Shown piece after piece: positions 23,654-27,067 of a stretch of 27,067 bases of DNA (within the stretch, counting starts at the first letter, position 1; each line of letters starts with the position of its first letter). The translations under genes and the position numbers were made by a program. The notes below the pieces were generated by a model. The model was given only the letters and a program-made list of their open reading frames with translations. It did no database searches and was not told the DNA's origin. Source of the DNA: CAZBQG01 sp964493945 (lineage in GTDB: Bacteria > Pseudomonadota > Alphaproteobacteria > Rhodospirillales > UBA2165); contig CAZBQG010000020.1 in assembly GCA_964493945.1 (NCBI GenBank), positions 1-27,067 on the forward strand, in the 5' to 3' direction.

Positions 23654-25063
23654 ATGGCTGGGAAAAAAGCGGAACAGACCAGGGCAACATGGCTGGAAAC
23701 CCTGGATAAATTCAGAGACGACGAAAACGGGCCGGGTTCGAAAGATTACTGGTCGCCGTCCTTGGATTGCGCCAGCCGCGATGAAATCCGGGCCATCCAG
23801 GACGAAAAGCTGGGCGCCATGGTACCTTTCCTCTATGAAAATTCCGACTTTTACAAACGCCGCTTCGACCGCTTGGGCCTGGCCCCCACGGATGTGGATA
23901 CGGTGGAGACCCTGGTCAAATGGCCGGTGGTGGACAAAGGCGAAATGATGGAGGACGGCGCTGCCAATCCGCCCTACGGCACTTATACGGCCCATGATGA
24001 CGAATTATGGACCAAGCGGGGCTGGATGATGTTTTCCTCATCGGGCTCCTCTGGCCCGCCCCGGGTCTTCCGCTATACGCAAAATGACCGGGTGCAATGG
24101 GAATGGGCCAACGCCCGCGCCCTTCATTCGGAAGGTATCCGGCCCAACGATTCCATGCTCATTTGCGCCGGATACGGGCCCCATGTGTTTGCCTGGGGGG
24201 TGCAATTCGCCCTGGCCCGCATGAAGGTGGCCTGTATTCCGGGGGGTGGCATGACCAGCGATATGCGGGCCATGATCGTTGATCGCTACAAGCCGACGGT
24301 GATCACGTCCACGCCCTCATACGCCCTGCATCTGGGCCGGGTCATGGAAGAAAAGGGCATGGACCCGGCGGGCAGTTCGGTCAACAAGGTGCTGGTCGGC
24401 GGCGAATCCGCCACGGGCATTTCTAATACGCGGAGCCGTCTGGAAGATTTGTGGGGTGCCAGACTGGTGGAATTTTACGGCTGCACCGAAGTGGCCCCCC
24501 ATTGCGGCGGCTTTTCCTGCCCGGCATCGGACCAGGGCGAAGGCCCCGTCACCACCCATCTGATGGAGGATATCCAGGTCTGGGAACTGATCGATGAGGA
24601 AAGCCAGGACCGGGTGGCGGATGGCCAGCAGGGCCTCACGGTCTGCACAAGCCTGAATTCAGAAAGCTCGCCCCAGCTCCGTTTTCTGGTGGGCGATTAC
24701 GCCACCTACACGACGGAGACCTGCGATTGCGGGCGCTCCCATGTCCGCGCCGTCGGCGCCTTTGGCGGGCGGGCCGATGATCTGATCAATCTCCGGGGCA
24801 CCAAGATGTATCCGGTGCAGCTTGAAGAGGCCATCCGCGCCGTCCCCGGCATCGGCGACGAATACGAAATTGTCATAGAAACCAACCCGGACGGGCTGGA
24901 TATCATGACCGCCCGGGTGGAGCATGAGGATCAGGCGGTGGTGGATCAGGTGGCCAACGAAATCCGCTCGCGCTGCGAAGTGCGGGTCGATGTGGAATTG
25001 TTGAGCCTCGGGACCCTGCCCAAGACCGAGTTCAAGGCGAAACGGGTGCGGGACGAAAGGTAG
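23654..25063 (+). CDS. PaaK-like (phenylacetate-CoA ligase type) AMP-forming ligase
   Basis: A 469-residue CoA ligase of the phenylacetate-CoA ligase subfamily. Features: N-terminal helix region with YWSPSLDCASRDEIRAIQ, then VPFLYENSDFYKRRFD (a PaaK hallmark), phosphate-binding FSSSGSSGPPRVF (127-139), FYGCTEVAPHCGG, TCDCGRSHVRAVG, and hinge GRADDLINLRGTKMYPVQLE. The C-terminal TEFKAKRVRDER carries the likely catalytic Lys461. The ATG at 23654 has AAAGGAGG five bases upstream. The open frame runs back without a stop into the decayed MscS gene, so a longer automated call would be a false fusion. It would activate an aryl or arylacetic acid; the exact acid is unknown. The next gene converges. 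Confidence 0.9.
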   Translation: MAGKKAEQTRATWLETLDKFRDDENGPGSKDYWSPSLDCASRDEIRAIQDEKLGAMVPFLYENSDFYKRRFDRLGLAPTDVDTVETLVKWPVVDKGEMMEDGAANPPYGTYTAHDDELWTKRGWMMFSSSGSSGPPRVFRYTQNDRVQWEWANARALHSEGIRPNDSMLICAGYGPHVFAWGVQFALARMKVACIPGGGMTSDMRAMIVDRYKPTVITSTPSYALHLGRVMEEKGMDPAGSSVNKVLVGGESATGISNTRSRLEDLWGARLVEFYGCTEVAPHCGGFSCPASDQGEGPVTTHLMEDIQVWELIDEESQDRVADGQQGLTVCTSLNSESSPQLRFLVGDYATYTTETCDCGRSHVRAVGAFGGRADDLINLRGTKMYPVQLEEAIRAVPGIGDEYEIVIETNPDGLDIMTARVEHEDQAVVDQVANEIRSRCEVRVDVELLSLGTLPKTEFKAKRVRDER

Positions 25064-25113
25064 GGGGAGGATGAACAACAAAAAACAAGACCTGACCCAA
25101 CCCGCCTGACTGT

Positions 25114-26079
25114 TCAATCCGGCGTATCGCTGCCCGGATATACGCCCAAGGCCTTGATTGCCGCCGCCACGAAATCAGGCGCGATCACTTCCTGCCTGGT
25201 GACGGGCGTAAGCTCGGGGTTAAGCTCGAAATACATATCCATCTCTTTTTGCCAATGACCCCGGGTCAGTTCGCCATTAACCGCAAACCCGTGGGAGGCC
25301 CGTTCCTGTTGCCAAATGGTACGGACGGCGCTATCGGGCACCTCAACAGAAACATTACGGGTGTATACCTTGTGGAAGGTATCAAAATCATCGTTGAGCG
25401 CGCGGCAGGCGCGGATCATCCCCCGAGTGAGACGGTGCAGCTCTTCTTGATGGGCTTCTTCATAGGATTCGGTGGTTGCAAGCACGCCATGGGGTTGGGC
25501 GGGCACAAGCTCCTTCAGCTCGGCGAAACCGAGCAGGATATGAAGGTTATTTTCCGTATCCAGGCTAAGCGATACGGCTTCTTCGACGCGGATAAGCGAA
25601 ACATCGACGCTGTCCGCCAGCAGACGGTCAATCCGTTCCGGCGGCGGTCCGACGGCTTGCCAGTCAATATCCTCCTCGCTGATGCTCAGCGCGCGAACGA
25701 TCAGCCGGGCCATATGGTGGCTCAGCGCGCCGAACCCGTCGAGCGCCCAGGATACACCTCGTAGCTGGCCGGTGGAGGTAATTCGGTTTTGGCACACCAG
25801 GTTCTGGGCCAGTGACCGGGCCATGGAAACGATGATCCGCACGGGCCTTCCTTCAGCCCGGAAGCCAAGGACAGGCCCCAATCCGCCATAGGAAACGTCA
25901 ACATCCTGGTCGAGCACAGCCCGCATGGCAGCGACCCCTCCAAGTGTCGGCGTCCAGGTTACGTCCAGCCCTTCATCTTCCCAAAGGCCTAAATGGGTGG
26001 CTGCGGCGCAGGAAAGGTCATCAACCCCGAATGTCGGGCCCGATCCGGCGGCCAGCCTAATTGGTAAGGTCTTCGTCAT
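25114..26079 (-). CDS. NMT1/SsuA-type substrate-binding-fold protein without a signal peptide
   Basis: A 321-residue type II periplasmic-binding-fold protein. GLWEDEGLDVTWTPTLGGVAAMRAVLDQDVDVSYGGLGPVLGFRAEGRPVRIIVSMA follows the NMT1/SsuA pattern (split here by the conserved GGVAAMRAV loop), and DVSLIRVEEAVSLS is the usual second-lobe motif. The ATG at 26079 gives MTKTLPIRLAAGSGPTFG, with no hydrophobic signal sequence; an upstream ATG at 26175 adds a charged segment that is also not a signal. It may be cytosolic and act as an enzyme or sensor (4,5-dihydroxyphthalate decarboxylase shares this fold), or be secreted by another route. No ABC permease or ATPase is near. No strong ribosome-binding site is visible. 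Confidence 0.78.
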   Translation of the reverse strand: MTKTLPIRLAAGSGPTFGVDDLSCAAATHLGLWEDEGLDVTWTPTLGGVAAMRAVLDQDVDVSYGGLGPVLGFRAEGRPVRIIVSMARSLAQNLVCQNRITSTGQLRGVSWALDGFGALSHHMARLIVRALSISEEDIDWQAVGPPPERIDRLLADSVDVSLIRVEEAVSLSLDTENNLHILLGFAELKELVPAQPHGVLATTESYEEAHQEELHRLTRGMIRACRALNDDFDTFHKVYTRNVSVEVPDSAVRTIWQQERASHGFAVNGELTRGHWQKEMDMYFELNPELTPVTRQEVIAPDFVAAAIKALGVYPGSDTPD

Positions 26080-26263
26080 GATAAAATATCCACTGTCAGA
26101 GAAATTAGCTGTCAGCTGCGCCGCTTCACTATGGCGGTTTTGCCCAAAAAAAGAAATAGCCCTGGCTTCCGGCAAAGCGCCTGAAAATGCCCTAGGGCTA
26201 AGACAGTTCCAATTCTTGTGGCGCCTGGTATAAGCTCATCGCTGCAACGCTGGGGGACGACAC

Positions 26264-27067
26264 ATGAGCACACTACCCGATGGGCTGATCGCCATCGTCA
26301 AGCGCGATTGCCCGACCTGTACATTGATCGAGCCTCTTTTGTGCGACCTGGCCGGCCTTACCGTCTATTCCCAGGATGACCCTGCCTTCCCCGGCGGTGT
26401 TCCCGGCGTGATCGACGACCGGGGGCTGGAGACCTCATACCGGCTGGGGATCGAGATCGTTCCCATCCTGATCCGCATGGAAGGCGGCAGTGAGACCGGG
26501 CGGATCATGGGCTGGAACCGGGAAGAATGGCGGGGCTTCACCGGGATCGACGGCTTGGGAGAAGGCCTGCCGGAAAACCAGCCCGGCTGCGGGGCGCTGA
26601 ATATCGAGTCCGGAAGGCCTGAGGAACTGGCCGCCCGCTTTGGCGATACGGGGCTGGATTCAGAGCGGCTTTCCTTCAATGCCTCCGCCGATATCATGGA
26701 AATTTGCTTCGAGTGGGGCTGGACCGACGGCCTGCCCGTCACGCCGCCGACCGAGGCCAGGGTTTTGCGCATGCTGAAAGGCACTGTGCGCGATCCGGGC
26801 GAGGTGCTGGGCCCCATGGCCCCCGATTACGCGCCTTGCAGCATCGAGAAGGTGGCCATCAATGCGGTCATGGCCAGCTGCAAGCCGGAATATCTGCCCG
26901 TCGTGCTGGCCGCCGTCGAGGCCGTGGTGGATCCCGGTTTCGGGCTGCATCTGGTGCTGGGCACGACAAGCTTCGTCGGGCCCATGATTGTGGTCAACGG
27001 GCCCATCGCCAAAGCCATCGGCATGAATTCGGCGGGCAATGTACTGGGCCAGGGCAACCGGGCCAAC
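26264..27067 (+). CDS. Thioredoxin-fold protein fused to an unrecognised domain, partial at the window end
   Basis: The ATG at 26264 (GGGGGAC seven bases before) opens a frame that stays open to the last base, 268 codons. Residues 1-95 look like a thioredoxin fold: strand LIAIVKRD, active-site CPTC (Cys16, Cys19) and a cis-proline-like IEIVPILI (Pro67). From about residue 140 a second, conserved-looking domain begins: WTDGLPVTPPTEARVLRML, later YAPCSIEKVAINAVMASCKPEYLPVVLAAVE and GPMIVVNGPIAKAIG. I recall this second domain from bacterial proteins found next to UGSC-type (seleno)proteins but cannot assign a function. The next gene lies outside the window. Divergent from the binding-fold gene; a GCCCTAGGGC palindrome (26189-26198) lies in the gap. 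Confidence 0.75.
   Translation, partial: MSTLPDGLIAIVKRDCPTCTLIEPLLCDLAGLTVYSQDDPAFPGGVPGVIDDRGLETSYRLGIEIVPILIRMEGGSETGRIMGWNREEWRGFTGIDGLGEGLPENQPGCGALNIESGRPEELAARFGDTGLDSERLSFNASADIMEICFEWGWTDGLPVTPPTEARVLRMLKGTVRDPGEVLGPMAPDYAPCSIEKVAINAVMASCKPEYLPVVLAAVEAVVDPGFGLHLVLGTTSFVGPMIVVNGPIAKAIGMNSAGNVLGQGNRAN

Noticed and set aside
23387..25063. An MscS-CoA ligase fusion protein
   Set aside because: The upstream part is the tail of a decayed channel gene in an open frame by accident; a strong ribosome-binding site sits just before the ligase ATG at 23654.
1..27067. CRISPR array, tRNA or rRNA genes, prophage
   Set aside because: I saw no regularly spaced repeats, cloverleaf-like sequence, ribosomal RNA signature or phage structural genes.

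Overview
The window is GC-rich and gene-dense. It looks like a chromosomal accessory region of a heterotrophic alphaproteobacterium. This lineage call is an inference from the TRAP transporter, the many acyl-CoA and aromatic-acid type enzymes, the gpt-type phosphoribosyltransferase and the sensor kinase style; no rRNA or other lineage marker is present. I saw no tRNA, rRNA or CRISPR.

Layout. Positions 286-2378 (minus) hold a translationally coupled pair: an alpha/beta hydrolase and an FMN alpha-hydroxy-acid dehydrogenase whose two active-site tyrosines appear replaced. Positions 2452-3512 (plus) encode a group III 6-phosphofructokinase broken by one missing G. It converges on a xanthine-type phosphoribosyltransferase (3537-4052, minus). 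Positions 4089-9420 form a divergent catabolic module. An IclR regulator and an acyl-CoA dehydrogenase run on the minus strand; a UbiD-type decarboxylase, an unrecognised 99-residue protein and an acyl-CoA ligase run on the plus strand. Two near-identical palindromes lie between the arms about seven helical turns apart. A decayed reductase tail (9425-9540) separates this module from a double-PAS hybrid histidine kinase (9661-11793). A minus-strand operon follows: a PPOX flavin-binding protein and two coupled lipoproteins (13669 to 11768).

Positions 13812-18569 (plus) carry a Rieske oxygenase gene split by a 144-bp foldback element with terminal inverted repeats, then an acyl-CoA ligase and a two-subunit class I CoA-transferase-fold enzyme. 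The beta subunit of that enzyme appears to lack the transferase glutamate, as in the ring-opening hydrolase IpdAB. Converging on it is a full TRAP transporter (21466 to 18566, minus). Divergent from the transporter are a C-C-hydrolase-like alpha/beta hydrolase, a decayed MscS channel gene and a PaaK-like CoA ligase (to 25063). The last genes are a signal-less NMT1-type binding protein (minus) and the start of a thioredoxin-fold fusion protein that runs off the end.

Taken together, the region suggests uptake and breakdown of an organic or aromatic acid. TRAP or NMT1-type proteins would import or sense it, three different CoA ligases would activate it, and the acyl-CoA dehydrogenase, UbiD decarboxylase, oxygenase, hydrolase and CoA-transferase-fold enzyme would process it. 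The substrate cannot be read from sequence. Several genes carry lesions (phosphofructokinase, Rieske oxygenase, MscS, reductase tail), so the region is either decaying or contains assembly indels.
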